A DNA stretch of 64,000 bases from RUG572 sp964386385 (lineage in GTDB: Bacteria; Verrucomicrobiota; Kiritimatiellia; RFP12; UBA1067). Location: the NCBI GenBank assembly GCA_964386385.1, contig CAYLRN010000011.1, positions 1-64,000 of the forward strand, read 5' to 3'. The stretch's first letter is position 1, and each line of letters opens with the position of its first letter. Shown here one piece after another: positions 49,628-59,154 of this stretch. The notes below the pieces were generated by a model that did not search any database, was not told the origin of the DNA, and saw nothing but the letters and a program-made list of their open reading frames with translations. Position numbers and translations under genes: made by a program.

Positions 49628-52219
49628 ATGAAGATGAAAATGAATGCGAGTGGTGCGCACGGCTGTCTGCCCGCAAGGCGCGTACTTTGCGCGGGCGCGT
49701 TCCTGCTGGCGATGGGCTTTGCATCCGCCGCGGCCGGCGCGACGGCGAAGCTGCCGCTCAAGGCAGGGTGGAAGTTCGTAAAGGCGGACGACCCGAAGTA
49801 CGTCTGCGACGCGAACCTCTCGAACGAGGTGCGCCGGCTTTCCGCCATCCTCGACCGAGCGGACCGCGGCGACCTTTCCGGCGCGTTCGACTTCGACTGG
49901 GCGAAGCCGGAGTTCGACGACTCCGCCTGGACCGACGTGCGCGTGCCGCACGACTGGGGCGTGATGAAGAGCTTCGACCCGGCGCTGCCGTATGGCGACG
50001 CCTTCCTCGACGTCACCGGCGTCGGCTGGTACCGCACGTCGTTCGTTTTCCGCGGCAAGACGCTGGAGGCCGGCGGCCGCTCGGCCGTCCTGCCGCCGAA
50101 CGGAAAGGTGATCTTCGAGTGCGACGGCGCGATGAGCTTCGCGCAGGTCTTCGTCAACGGACGCTTCGTCGGCGGCTGGCCGTACGGCTACACGCGCTTC
50201 CGCCTCGACCTCACGCCCCACCTCCGCCCTGACGGCGCGAACGTGCTGGCCGTCCGCTGCCACAACGTCCCCCATTCGTCACGCTGGTACACGGGCGGCG
50301 GCCTCTACCGCAACTGCCGCCTGCTTGTCCTGCCGGAAGACCACGTCGTCCCCGGCTCAGTCTTCATCACCACGCCGGAGGTGACGGCAAAATGGGCGAA
50401 GGTGCGCGTCCGCTACGAGATGTCCAAGAGCGGCGGGAAGGAACGCTCTTTCAAGGTCGACAGCCCGCGCCTCTGGGACGTCGACGACCCGTACCTCTAC
50501 ACCGTCGACGTCGAGGGCGACGCGTACCGCTACGGCATCCGCACGATATCCTTCAACTCCGACGAACGCCGATTTCAGCTCAACGGGCGCACCGTGCCGC
50601 TTAACGGCGTGTCCATGCACCACGACTTCGGCGTCCTCGGCGCGGCGTGGAACCGCACCGCCCAGAAGCGGCGTCTCGCGCTCTTCAAGGAGGCGGGCGT
50701 GAACGCAATCCGCTCGTCGCACAATCCGCCCGACGAGGGACTGCTGGAGCTCTGCGACGAGATGGGCATTCTCGTCAAGGACGAGGTGTTCGACACCTGG
50801 CGGCGCATCGGCGACGCCGGCAAGCGCGCGCACGACTACCACCTCCTCTTCGACGCATGGCACGAGCGCGACGTGCGCGCGTGGGTTCGCACTGACCGCA
50901 ACCACCCCTCGGTGATTCTCTATTCCGTCGGCAACGAGGTCTGCGACCTGAAGCCGTGGACGAAGGACCTGGCGGGCGGCGTCCGGACTGCCCGGCGCCT
51001 CGCCGTCATCACGGCGGAGGAGGACCCCACGCGCCCGACGTGCAACGCGAACAACGAGGCGGTCAACTTCACAAACGACTATCCGACCGTCCTTGGCGTG
51101 ATGGGCTGCAACTACATGCCATGGCAGTATCCGCGCCTGAAGGCGGCGTACCCGGACGTGCCGTTCTTCGGCACGGAGACCGTCTGCGCCATGTCCACGC
51201 GGGGCGAGTACCGCTTCCCAGTCGTCAAGCGCTGCCAGCGTCCGGACGAGTTCGACAGCTTCTACATGTCCAGCTACGGATGGGAAGGGTGCGGATGGAC
51301 TTCTATCAACTCCGGCTGGGCGTGCCCGCCGGACGCGCAGTGGCACTGGATGGACAAGGTCGGCACCTGCATGGGCGACTTCATCTGGACTGGAATCGAC
51401 TACCTTGGCGGACCCTACTACTGCGACTCCATGCGCAAGCGCCCGCGCTTCGCCGATCCCGTCCTTCAGGCGCAGGCGCTTGCCGACGTGAAGAAGTACG
51501 GAATGGCGCGCGCGGCCATCCACTCGTGCGGCACCGGCTTCCTGGACCTCGCCGGCTTCAAGAAGGACTACTTCTACCTCTACCAGTCGCGCTTCCTGCC
51601 CGACCTTCCGATGGCGCACGTCCTGCCGCACTGGAACTGGAAGGGGCGCGAGGGCGAGGTCACCCCCGTGTACGTCTTCACGTCCGGCGACGAGGGCGAA
51701 CTGTTCCTGAACGGCCGCTCGCTCGGACGCCGCCGCAAGCAGCCCGGCGTCTGGGACCGCGCCTACCGACTCTGCTGGGATGACGTGCGCTACGAGCCTG
51801 GCGTCCTTGAGGTCGTCGTCTACAAGGGCGGACGCGAATGGGCGCGGGAGACGGTGCGGACGACCGGTCCCGTCTCCGCGCTGAAGATCGCCGCGGAGAA
51901 CGCCGAGATCGTCTCCGACGGCGAGGACGTCGCGTACGTGAACGTCTGCGTCGTCGACGCTGCGGGCGACGTTGTGCCGCGCACTCGGAACGTCGTCAAG
52001 TTCTCGGTCAACGGCCCTGGCGAGGTCGTCGCGACGGACAACGGCGACGAGACGAACATGGGCGACTTCCGAAAGCCGGAGTGCCCGGTCTTCAACGGCC
52101 TGGTACAGGCAATCGTCCGCGCCCGCCCCGGCGCCTCCGGGAAGATCTTCGTCACGGCGACGGCAGACGGCTGCAGCCCCGTACGAGCGGGGATATCCGT
52201 AAAAGGCGAGGCGCGGTAG
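49628..52219 (+). CDS. secreted GH2 beta-galactosidase-like glycoside hydrolase
   Basis: Start ATG 49628 behind GAGGAG. The 863-residue product has a signal peptide (cleavage near SAAAGA), a jelly roll with VRVPHDWGVMKSFDP and GVGWYRTSF, HSSRWYTGGGLYRNCRLLVL, an Ig-like domain and a TIM barrel with LNGVSMHHDFGVLGAAWN, AIRSSHNPPD, ILYSVGNEVCDL (acid/base Glu) and VPFFGTETVCAM (nucleophile). It ends with the domains typical of the Bacteroides-type beta-galactosidase branch. Substrate probably a host or plant beta-galactoside. Confidence 0.92.
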   Translation: MKMKMNASGAHGCLPARRVLCAGAFLLAMGFASAAAGATAKLPLKAGWKFVKADDPKYVCDANLSNEVRRLSAILDRADRGDLSGAFDFDWAKPEFDDSAWTDVRVPHDWGVMKSFDPALPYGDAFLDVTGVGWYRTSFVFRGKTLEAGGRSAVLPPNGKVIFECDGAMSFAQVFVNGRFVGGWPYGYTRFRLDLTPHLRPDGANVLAVRCHNVPHSSRWYTGGGLYRNCRLLVLPEDHVVPGSVFITTPEVTAKWAKVRVRYEMSKSGGKERSFKVDSPRLWDVDDPYLYTVDVEGDAYRYGIRTISFNSDERRFQLNGRTVPLNGVSMHHDFGVLGAAWNRTAQKRRLALFKEAGVNAIRSSHNPPDEGLLELCDEMGILVKDEVFDTWRRIGDAGKRAHDYHLLFDAWHERDVRAWVRTDRNHPSVILYSVGNEVCDLKPWTKDLAGGVRTARRLAVITAEEDPTRPTCNANNEAVNFTNDYPTVLGVMGCNYMPWQYPRLKAAYPDVPFFGTETVCAMSTRGEYRFPVVKRCQRPDEFDSFYMSSYGWEGCGWTSINSGWACPPDAQWHWMDKVGTCMGDFIWTGIDYLGGPYYCDSMRKRPRFADPVLQAQALADVKKYGMARAAIHSCGTGFLDLAGFKKDYFYLYQSRFLPDLPMAHVLPHWNWKGREGEVTPVYVFTSGDEGELFLNGRSLGRRRKQPGVWDRAYRLCWDDVRYEPGVLEVVVYKGGREWARETVRTTGPVSALKIAAENAEIVSDGEDVAYVNVCVVDAAGDVVPRTRNVVKFSVNGPGEVVATDNGDETNMGDFRKPECPVFNGLVQAIVRARPGASGKIFVTATADGCSPVRAGISVKGEAR

Positions 52220-52221
52220 CG

Positions 52222-52250
52222 TTGCGGCCGGGGGGGCGATTTGCTACAAT
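52222..52250 (+). promoter_or_regulatory. sigma70-type promoter of the Fe-S redox operon
   Basis: TTGCGG, 17 bases, TACAAT preceded by TGC; starts two bases after the upstream stop codon and 27 bases before ATG 52278. Confidence 0.7.
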
Positions 52251-52277
52251 CTGAACCGCTTTGAAGAAGGAAATCCC

Positions 52278-53624
52278 ATGGCAACTAACGAACTGAGTCG
52301 CCGCGCCTTTCTCGCCGGCGGCAGACCTGCGCCGGACAAGATGACCATGCGCGCGGGAGGGCACGGCGACGCCGTGTCCCTCCTCGGCTTCGGAATGATG
52401 CGCCTCCCCACCGTCGACGGATGCCACGCGAACGGATGGGACAAGGCCGGCTTCAGCGAAACTGCGATCGACCAGGAGATGGTGAACCGGCAGGTGGACT
52501 ACGCGCTCGCGCACGGCGTGAACTACTTCGACACCGCGCCAGTCTACTGCCGCGGCGAGAGCGAGACCGTCCTCGGAAAGGCGCTCGCCCGCCATCCGCG
52601 CAAGGGGCATTTCATCGCCACCAAGCTTTCCAACTTCGCCGAGGCGTTCTGGCCGCTCGAAAAGTCGAAGGCGATGTTCGAGAAGAGCCTGAAGGACCTT
52701 CAGACGACATACGTCGACTACTATCTGCTCCACAACATCGGCGGCGGGTCGGCGAAGGGCGACGGACTTGCGACGTTCAAGCGGCGCTTCGTCGAAAACG
52801 GCGTCCTTGACTGGCTCGTGGAGGAGCGGAAAAGGGGGCGCATCCGCAACCTGGGCTTCTCCTTCCACGGCGACGTCCGCGCGTTCGAGTGGTGCATGGA
52901 CAACCACGACCGCTATCGCTGGGACTTCGTCCAGATCCAGCTGAACTACGTGGACTGGAAGCACGCCGCCGAGACGAACAAGAACAACCAGGACGCCGAG
53001 AAACTATATGCGGCCCTCGACGAAAAGGGCATTCCCGTCGTGGTGATGGAACCGCTGCTCGGCGGCCGGCTGGCCCGGTTCAACGCCGCGCTTTCACAGG
53101 CGCTGACTCCGCTCGACCCGGAAGCCGGACTCGCCGAATGGGCGTTCCGTTTCGCGGGGCATCTTCCCCGCGTCGCCGTCTGCCTCTCCGGCATGACGCG
53201 CATGGAGCACCTGGAGGAGAACTGCGCCGCGTTCTCGCCCCTCCGTCCCCTTTCCGCCCGTGAACTCGCCGCGCTCGAAATGGCGGCGCAGGCCTACGTG
53301 AAGGGCAAGTCGATTCCGTGCAACGAATGCCAGTACTGCATGCCGTGCCCGTATGGACTTGACATTCCCGGCATTCTCGGACACTGGAACCGCGTCGTCG
53401 CGCGCAACCGCCTTCCGGACAACCCGCGCACCCCCGACTTCCCCGCGCTGCGGACTGAGTATCTGCGTTCCTACGAGAAGGCCGTTCCTCCTCTGCGGCA
53501 GGCCGCGCATTGCGTGACGTGCGGACGCTGCGTCCCGCACTGTCCGCAGTCGATCGACGTCCCGAAGGAGATGATGATGATCGACGCATTCGTCGAAGAC
53601 TTGAAGAAAGGCATCCGTCAATGA
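52278..53624 (+). CDS. aldo/keto reductase with C-terminal ferredoxin domain
   Basis: The 448-residue protein has a Tat-like start (LSRRAFLAGG). The aldo/keto reductase barrel shows LLGFGMMRLPTVDG, YFDTAPVYCRGESE (catalytic Asp and Tyr), FIATKLS (Lys) and YYLLHNIGGGSA (His). After it come CNECQYCMPCPYGLDI and CVTCGRCVPHCPQSI, cluster-binding Cys sets as in the 4Fe-4S aldo/keto reductases of anaerobes. Physiological substrate unknown; the following two genes are probably its redox partners. Confidence 0.92.
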   Translation: MATNELSRRAFLAGGRPAPDKMTMRAGGHGDAVSLLGFGMMRLPTVDGCHANGWDKAGFSETAIDQEMVNRQVDYALAHGVNYFDTAPVYCRGESETVLGKALARHPRKGHFIATKLSNFAEAFWPLEKSKAMFEKSLKDLQTTYVDYYLLHNIGGGSAKGDGLATFKRRFVENGVLDWLVEERKRGRIRNLGFSFHGDVRAFEWCMDNHDRYRWDFVQIQLNYVDWKHAAETNKNNQDAEKLYAALDEKGIPVVVMEPLLGGRLARFNAALSQALTPLDPEAGLAEWAFRFAGHLPRVAVCLSGMTRMEHLEENCAAFSPLRPLSARELAALEMAAQAYVKGKSIPCNECQYCMPCPYGLDIPGILGHWNRVVARNRLPDNPRTPDFPALRTEYLRSYEKAVPPLRQAAHCVTCGRCVPHCPQSIDVPKEMMMIDAFVEDLKKGIRQ

Positions 53625-54376
53625 ACAGGAAGATCTTGAGAGTTCTGCGTTTTATTTTGGGGCTTGCCAACCTGGCCGCCCTCGTCTGCGTGTTCGCGAT
53701 TCCGCCAGACCCGATCGAGCCGATGACGCGGCCCGTCGAATGGCTGTCGTGGCTTGCGAAGCTGCAGTTCGCCCCCGCCGTCCTGGCGCTGGACGCCGTC
53801 GTGCTGCTCGCCCTCGTCGCGCTCACGCTCTTCTGCGGTCGCTTCTACTGCGAGGTGGTGTGTCCGCTTGGCGTATCGCAGGACGTCCTGCGGAAGTCCT
53901 TCTTCTTCGTGAAGCGCCTGGGCGTCCGCCGCGTCTGCAGCCGCCTTCCTGTCTCGCGTCCGCAGCTGGCCGTGCGCCTTGCCGTGCTGGCGGCCGCCGT
54001 CGCGATGACGGCGGCGGGTCTTGTGGGATACGCCTGGGTGGATCCCTACGGAATCTTTGGACGCGCTGCGGTCTGGGTTCGCGGGGCCGCCGTTTCGACC
54101 GCGCCACTCGCGCAGGGCGCCGGCGGCTGGCTTGAGGCGCTGCTGGCGGCAGGGCCGTTCGCGCTCGTCATGGTCCTCGTCTTCGTCGGGAATGGGCGCT
54201 TCTGGTGCAACTGGATCTGCCCCGCGGGCACCGTCTTCGCGGGCCTTGCATGGATCTCCCGCAGAAGCGGGAAGATGGATCGCACGACGTTCGACACGCA
54301 TTGCGGGAACTGCCGCGCCTGCTTCCCCGCCACGAAGGCGCAGGCGGAGTGCGGCGAAGAAGGCGGTGCTGCATGA
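53621..54376 (+). CDS. membrane 4Fe-4S protein, NapH/YccM-like
   Basis: The 251-residue product overlaps the reductase stop (ATGA). About four membrane helices carry two Cys motifs facing the same side: CGRFYCEVVCPLG and CNWICPAGTVF (CX3CP type), as in NapH, NosR and YccM. A further CGNCRACFP motif near the end binds another cluster. It would pass electrons between the quinone pool and the periplasmic ferredoxin encoded next. Confidence 0.88.
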   Translation: MNRKILRVLRFILGLANLAALVCVFAIPPDPIEPMTRPVEWLSWLAKLQFAPAVLALDAVVLLALVALTLFCGRFYCEVVCPLGVSQDVLRKSFFFVKRLGVRRVCSRLPVSRPQLAVRLAVLAAAVAMTAAGLVGYAWVDPYGIFGRAAVWVRGAAVSTAPLAQGAGGWLEALLAAGPFALVMVLVFVGNGRFWCNWICPAGTVFAGLAWISRRSGKMDRTTFDTHCGNCRACFPATKAQAECGEEGGAA

Positions 54377-55137
54377 ACGTCTCAAGGCGCAGTTTCTTCG
54401 GAACGCTGGCTGCGGGCACGGGCGGGATTGCCGTCGGCGCGGAGAAGGTCTTCGACGGCGGCATGGCCGACGTGACGGAGCCGGGCGTGCCGCGCAGGAC
54501 GAACCGCGACGGCTCGCCGGCTCCGCTCGTCCCGCCGGGCGCGGGCGGCTACCGCAACTTCCGGACGCGCTGCGTCGGCTGCCAGCTGTGCGTTGCGGCG
54601 TGTCCGAACAACGTCCTGCGTCCGTCTGGCGGACGCCTTGCGCCGACGCCTGAGATGGGCTTCGAGAGGGGCTGGTGCCGCAGCGAGTGCACGCGTTGCG
54701 GCGAGGTGTGTCCGACCGGCGCGATCAGGCGCCTGGCGCGGGAGGAGAAGCTGAACGTCCACGTGGGCCACGCGATCTGGCACAAGGACGCCTGCCTCGC
54801 GGCGCAGAAGGGCGAGCGCTGCACGCTATGCGTCCGCCACTGCCCGGCGAAGGCGATCGTGCAGGTGAAACTGCGGCCGGACGACCCGAAGAGCCCGCTT
54901 GTGCCTGCGATCGACAAGCGCAAGTGCATCGGCTGCGGCGCCTGCGAGCATTTCTGCCCGGCGCGTCCGCTTCCCGGCATCACGGTCAAGGGCTTTGCGG
55001 AACATCGCGAAGTGCGGCCCATGACGCAGGCGGAGGCCGTCGCCGAGGCGCGCCGCCGCCTCGCGTCCGCGCCGACCGGCGATGCGCGCGATGCCGACGC
55101 CAGACGGCAGGCCCGCGCGTTTCTTGCAAAACTCTGA
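54373..55137 (+). CDS. Tat-exported polyferredoxin, NapG-like
   Basis: The 254-residue protein has a Tat signal (MNVSRRSFFGTLAAGTGGIA) and four 4Fe-4S motifs: CVGCQLCVAACPNNV, CRSECTRCGEVCP, CTLCVRHCPAKAI and CIGCGACEHFCPARP. This is the NapG/MauM layout. ATGA overlap with the NapH-like gene. The pair likely shuttles electrons for the aldo/keto reductase or an unlinked periplasmic enzyme. Confidence 0.9.
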   Translation: MNVSRRSFFGTLAAGTGGIAVGAEKVFDGGMADVTEPGVPRRTNRDGSPAPLVPPGAGGYRNFRTRCVGCQLCVAACPNNVLRPSGGRLAPTPEMGFERGWCRSECTRCGEVCPTGAIRRLAREEKLNVHVGHAIWHKDACLAAQKGERCTLCVRHCPAKAIVQVKLRPDDPKSPLVPAIDKRKCIGCGACEHFCPARPLPGITVKGFAEHREVRPMTQAEAVAEARRRLASAPTGDARDADARRQARAFLAKL

Positions 55138-55239
55138 TGGACGTTGCCGCCGCAGTCGCCGCATCATGGGCCGGCCCTGGCGCAGGGGTGGGGCTGATCC
55201 GGCGGGATTGGACGCCCCGACGCGCCGCCGTGGTTGTTT

Positions 55240-55353
55240 TGGCGTTCGCCTGTAGATGCGCATGCCATCATGGTAGGGCGCGGCGTCGGCTGCGCTGGCG
55301 TTCGTCTGCAGATCCGTATGTCATCCTGGTAGGGCGCGGCGTCTCGCCGCGCC
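55240..55353. repeat. two copies of a 56-base tandem repeat with palindromic core
   Basis: Copies at 55240-55295 and 55296-55351 share TGGCGTTCG, CTG.AGAT.CG and TGGTAGGGCGCGGCGTC. The second core, GGCGCGGCG/CGCCGCGCC at 55333-55353 with loop TCT, is the same element as at 2308 and 59223, but with A-T changed to G-C on both arms. The core of the first copy is degenerate. Confidence 0.7.
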
Positions 55354-55413
55354 GCATCGCTTTCCGCTGAACGCGCTGAAGCCCTGCGGGCGCTGAAGCG
55401 CGGAAATCGGGAG

Positions 55414-55433
55414 GGTCGCGCTCCTGCGCGACC
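55414..55433. repeat. hairpin in repeat-rich spacer
   Basis: GGTCGCGC and GCGCGACC form an 8-bp stem around TCCT. No T tract follows, so it is not an obvious terminator; it may be a distant relative of the palindromic repeat. Confidence 0.5.
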
Positions 55434-55602
55434 GATGCGAGATGAAGTGGCTTGACCGGCCTGTAACGCCCCCCCCCCCCCCATGCGAATGCGAAGGTCT
55501 TTGCCTTGGTCGATGTGAGGTTCCGGAACATCAGAGTTTTGCACCGTCTGCAGGGCGGGCGTCAGTTCCTTCAATTCCGCCGAATTTTCACGTCCACGTC
55601 TC

Positions 55603-55632
55603 TTGACGGGAGAAAAAAAAATGGATTATAAT
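55603..55632 (+). promoter_or_regulatory. strong promoter with an A9 run in the spacer
   Basis: TTGACG (55603-55608), 18 bases, TATAAT (55627-55632): the best consensus match in the window. The spacer contains nine consecutive A (55613-55621). ATG 55679 lies 46 bases after the -10. Confidence 0.8.
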
Positions 55633-55678
55633 ATGCCCCGTAGAATCGAATGGATTTTGATTTTGAAAGGTGGCAGCC

Positions 55679-58600
55679 ATGAAGGAAATCTTCTCGTCTC
55701 TTGCGGTCTGTCTGTGCCTGGCGGCGCAGGCGGGCGACATCGCCGTCCGGAACTATGAAGTGGCGGACGTCGCCGCCACGAACGACGTCTCGCATTCCGG
55801 GGGCGTCTGGTTCGCGTCCCGCGGCGTGAGGATCGAGAAGGGTGGCATGGGCGACTGGGAGCTGTCGCCCGCGGCCGTGCAGACGCGATGCGACGTGCCT
55901 GTAGCCGTGCGCGAAGGGCGGCTGCGCATCGTCGACGCGCCCGCGCCCGCGCTTGAGCGTCCCGACTGCCTTGGTCGCGCCGCCCTCTGGCTGGACGCCA
56001 CGAAGTCCGAAACGCTTGAGATGGCGGAGGACGGCGTCGGCGTCGCCCGCTGGTACGACGTGCGCGAGAAGAAGGGCGACGACGGGCTCTGGACGACGAA
56101 CCACTACTGCGCCGAGGCGAAGGTCAGCTTCTGCACGAACCTGACGGACGAGGGCGTATGGGAGAAGTACGTGAACTATCCCGTCGTCAAGACGTACGAC
56201 GAGCGGCCGGGGCTTGCGTACGTGGACTTCAACGGCCGTTCGTCGGGCACGTGGATGCGTCTCATGACGCCCGTGCGGACGGATCTCGCCGAACTGAACC
56301 GCATCCACCACGTCTTCGTCTGCGGCTTCATCGCGAACACCTGGGGCTTCGTCCTCGGCGCGAACCCGAGCTCCACTATCTTCTGGCATCCGGGCAGCAC
56401 GTCCGGCGACCTGTCGCCGATGTGGCATCCCAATTCCTCGTGGCCGACGATGTGGGCGGGGGCGTCGTACTGGAACGGCGAAGAGGTCGACGGCGCGTCG
56501 CGCGGCGCGACGAAGGGCGCCTATGCGTATGAATGGGCCGCGGCCCAGGGGACGGGCCGTTTCGGCAACTTCTTCAACGACCGCAATATCTGGAGCAATG
56601 CGAACGGCTGGCGCTGCGGCGGCGATTCCGTGGGCGAGGTCGTCGTGTTCACTAACCGCCTTTCAGAGCTCGAGCGCCAGCAGGTGGGCGAGTGGCTGGT
56701 GCGCAGATGGGCGGCGGAGGCGAGGCCTGGCTCGCTTGCCGTCACGGCCGCGCCCGGCGCGTCCGCCTCGCTGGCGTCGCAGTCGGCGGCGACGGTGGAC
56801 GGCGCCGGTACGCTCGAAGTCGAGGGCGACGGTCTTCACGCCCTCTACTCGGCGACGAAGCCGTATCTTGGCGACACGCGCGTTGCGGCGTCGTCCGTGA
56901 AGCTCGCCTCGGTCGAGCCGACGCTGAAGGCGCTGCCGGGCGAGGCGCTGACGGTGGCGCGGGACGACTTCGAGGTGCTGTCCGTCGTCCGTTCGGAGGA
57001 TGCCGGCCGCGCCGCGCAGGGCGCCGCCGCACTGACGCTTTCCTCCGCGGCGTCGGTCCGCGTGGCGGCCCTCTCGGACGAAGTGAAGAAGCTCGGCGTG
57101 GACGGCGCGGGCGGAACGCTCATCCTCTCCGCCCCGCGGACTGCGGAGACGCCCCTGCGGCCGGCCTCCGATATTTACGCCGCGATGCCGAACGCCGACA
57201 TGGAGGCGTGGCAGTCGGGCGACACGGCGAAATCGACGGGAACGGCCGGGCAGACGCTCTTCGACTGGACGCTCGCGTCGCGTGACGGCGAATCGACCGC
57301 GCTCTACTTCGTCAACCTCGCGAACGCGCGGGCCGGCGGCGGACACTGGATGATCGACGGGGCGAGGAAGGCGACCTTCCTCTACGACGACTATCCGTTC
57401 CAGGGGAACGTGGTGATGGTCCTCAAGCAGGGATGCGTCGTCACGACGCCCGTGACGTTCCCGGCGGACGGCGACTACGAACTGACGTTCCTGACTGGCG
57501 GGCGCATGAACTACGACGGAAGCGACGTCTACGCGGGCGGATGGACGAAGATGTCGCTTGTCGACGCTGCGGGCGCGACGAACGAGATCGGCACTGCCCT
57601 CGCCTATGTGGAATGCTCCACGCGCCACCAGCGCTTCAAGGTGCGCGAAGTGAAGGCCGGCGCGTACACCTTCGTGCTCAACCACGCCGTCGGTTCGGGC
57701 GACGCGCACTCGATTTTCGACGACTTCAGATTCCGCCTCGTCACGGACGTCCCGTCGGAGACGGCGATTCCCCTGCCGAACGGCGACTTCGAGCGGGCGG
57801 ACTTCACGTGGAATGGCCGCACAAAGCGCAGCGTCGGCAACGTGCCGGCGGCCTGGACGCTGGCGCAGTCGACGAACGCGACGCCGGACGTCTGCCTCGT
57901 CACGCGCGGCATGACGGACGTCTGCTACAAGGATTCCGATTCCGAATACGGCGGCATCCAGCTGGCGCTCTACGGCGACGGCGGGACGGCCACGAGCGCG
58001 GAGATGCTCGTTCCGGCAGGGACCTGGCGTCTCCGCTGCCGGGCCGGCAGCATGCTCTGCACTGAAAGCTCGGTCTACCGGTGGAACGGACTCAATCCGA
58101 ACAGTGGCGATCGAATCCAGGCGTGGCTGGTGGATGACGCGGGCGAGACTTCGCTTGGCGCGACGGCGAGCTGGAGGAATCCGGCGTTCCGCACCGTTAC
58201 GTTCACGACGCCGTTCACGGTGGCGGAGCCGCGCCGCGTCCGCTTCAAGATTAGCCAGGTCCTTTCCGGATCGGGGAACAACATCCCCTGCGCCCTCGTG
58301 GACGACTTCGAACTCGTTCGCGTCGACGACGGCGAACTCGTCGTGAACGGGACGTTCGCGGACGAAAGCGGCTGGACGCTGAAGTCCATCAGGGACGGCA
58401 GCGAATATACGGCGCATTCAATCGTTGCCGTCTGGGGCCCATGCCGGCTGGTGGGCGATCTTCCGGGGCAGTTCCCCTACGGCGTGAACTACGGCCTCGG
58501 CGCGCGGTCGCTCGACATGTGCCAGTGCGGCACGGCCACGCAGCCGATGACGTTCCCGGAGGCCGGGACATACCGCCTTGAGTTCTCGGCGCGCTCGCGC

Positions 58601-59113
58601 GTCTGGGTCAGCTCGAATGGCGGGCATTCCCTCACCTATTCCGGCAACCAGGCGTCGTTCTTCCTCGTTGACGACGCGGGCGTGACGAACGAGATCTACA
58701 GGACGCCCAGCCTCACGTCCTCGAACTTCGTCTTCCGCACCGCGCTCTTCACCGTTCCGAAGGCGGGAACGTACACGTTCGGCGTCCTCTCGCTCAACGG
58801 CCTCCCGCTTGACGACGGCACGTACCTCAAGGTCGGGCGCTCGGCGACGGACGTGGAGCTGTTCATCGACCAGATAAGCGTGAGGAAGGCCGCGGAGGAC
58901 ATGCTTCCCGATCTGCCGGAGAAACTTGAACTCGACCTCGCCAGGGGCGTGAAGCTGCGCCTGGACTACGCGGGCACGATGGAACTGGACACGCTGCGCC
59001 TGAACGGCGTATCGACGGCAGGACTGATCGACGCCTCGCATCCGTCCGGCCTCGTCTGCGGCACGGGCAGCCTCTACGTCCGCCCGAAGGCCACCGTCCT
59101 CCTCTTCCGCTGA
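55679..59113 (+). CDS. large secreted modular surface protein
   Basis: ATG 55679 follows a GAAAGG site. The 1144-residue product has a signal peptide (MKEIFSSLAVCLCLAAQAG), a LamG-like N-terminal half (RAALWLDATKSETLEMAEDG), then three related beta-sandwich modules opening with PNADMEAW, PNGDFERADF and VNGTFADESGW and closing with FDDFRFRLV, VDDFELVRV and IDQISVRK, the layout of CBM4/9-like or galactose-binding-like domains. The end (LRLNGVSTAGLIDA, GTGSLYVRP) may be a surface-sorting segment. Probably binds glycans at the cell surface; no catalytic site seen. Confidence 0.7.
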   Translation: MKEIFSSLAVCLCLAAQAGDIAVRNYEVADVAATNDVSHSGGVWFASRGVRIEKGGMGDWELSPAAVQTRCDVPVAVREGRLRIVDAPAPALERPDCLGRAALWLDATKSETLEMAEDGVGVARWYDVREKKGDDGLWTTNHYCAEAKVSFCTNLTDEGVWEKYVNYPVVKTYDERPGLAYVDFNGRSSGTWMRLMTPVRTDLAELNRIHHVFVCGFIANTWGFVLGANPSSTIFWHPGSTSGDLSPMWHPNSSWPTMWAGASYWNGEEVDGASRGATKGAYAYEWAAAQGTGRFGNFFNDRNIWSNANGWRCGGDSVGEVVVFTNRLSELERQQVGEWLVRRWAAEARPGSLAVTAAPGASASLASQSAATVDGAGTLEVEGDGLHALYSATKPYLGDTRVAASSVKLASVEPTLKALPGEALTVARDDFEVLSVVRSEDAGRAAQGAAALTLSSAASVRVAALSDEVKKLGVDGAGGTLILSAPRTAETPLRPASDIYAAMPNADMEAWQSGDTAKSTGTAGQTLFDWTLASRDGESTALYFVNLANARAGGGHWMIDGARKATFLYDDYPFQGNVVMVLKQGCVVTTPVTFPADGDYELTFLTGGRMNYDGSDVYAGGWTKMSLVDAAGATNEIGTALAYVECSTRHQRFKVREVKAGAYTFVLNHAVGSGDAHSIFDDFRFRLVTDVPSETAIPLPNGDFERADFTWNGRTKRSVGNVPAAWTLAQSTNATPDVCLVTRGMTDVCYKDSDSEYGGIQLALYGDGGTATSAEMLVPAGTWRLRCRAGSMLCTESSVYRWNGLNPNSGDRIQAWLVDDAGETSLGATASWRNPAFRTVTFTTPFTVAEPRRVRFKISQVLSGSGNNIPCALVDDFELVRVDDGELVVNGTFADESGWTLKSIRDGSEYTAHSIVAVWGPCRLVGDLPGQFPYGVNYGLGARSLDMCQCGTATQPMTFPEAGTYRLEFSARSRVWVSSNGGHSLTYSGNQASFFLVDDAGVTNEIYRTPSLTSSNFVFRTALFTVPKAGTYTFGVLSLNGLPLDDGTYLKVGRSATDVELFIDQISVRKAAEDMLPDLPEKLELDLARGVKLRLDYAGTMELDTLRLNGVSTAGLIDASHPSGLVCGTGSLYVRPKATVLLFR

Positions 59114-59154
59114 CGCCGCGAGCAGGGCAACCCCCGCTGCGTCCTCCACCTCGC

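Larger units (their letters stand above)
55138..55602. other. spacer without a gene, repeat-rich
   Basis: No convincing reading frame is present. It holds a 56-base tandem repeat, two hairpins, and a run of 13 C at 55470-55482. The last 80 bases before the next gene are AT-rich and carry its promoter. Confidence 0.6.

Noticed and set aside
55138..55602. small genes in the spacer after the polyferredoxin
   Set aside because: The frames are short, cross the tandem repeat and the C13 run, and have no ribosome sites.
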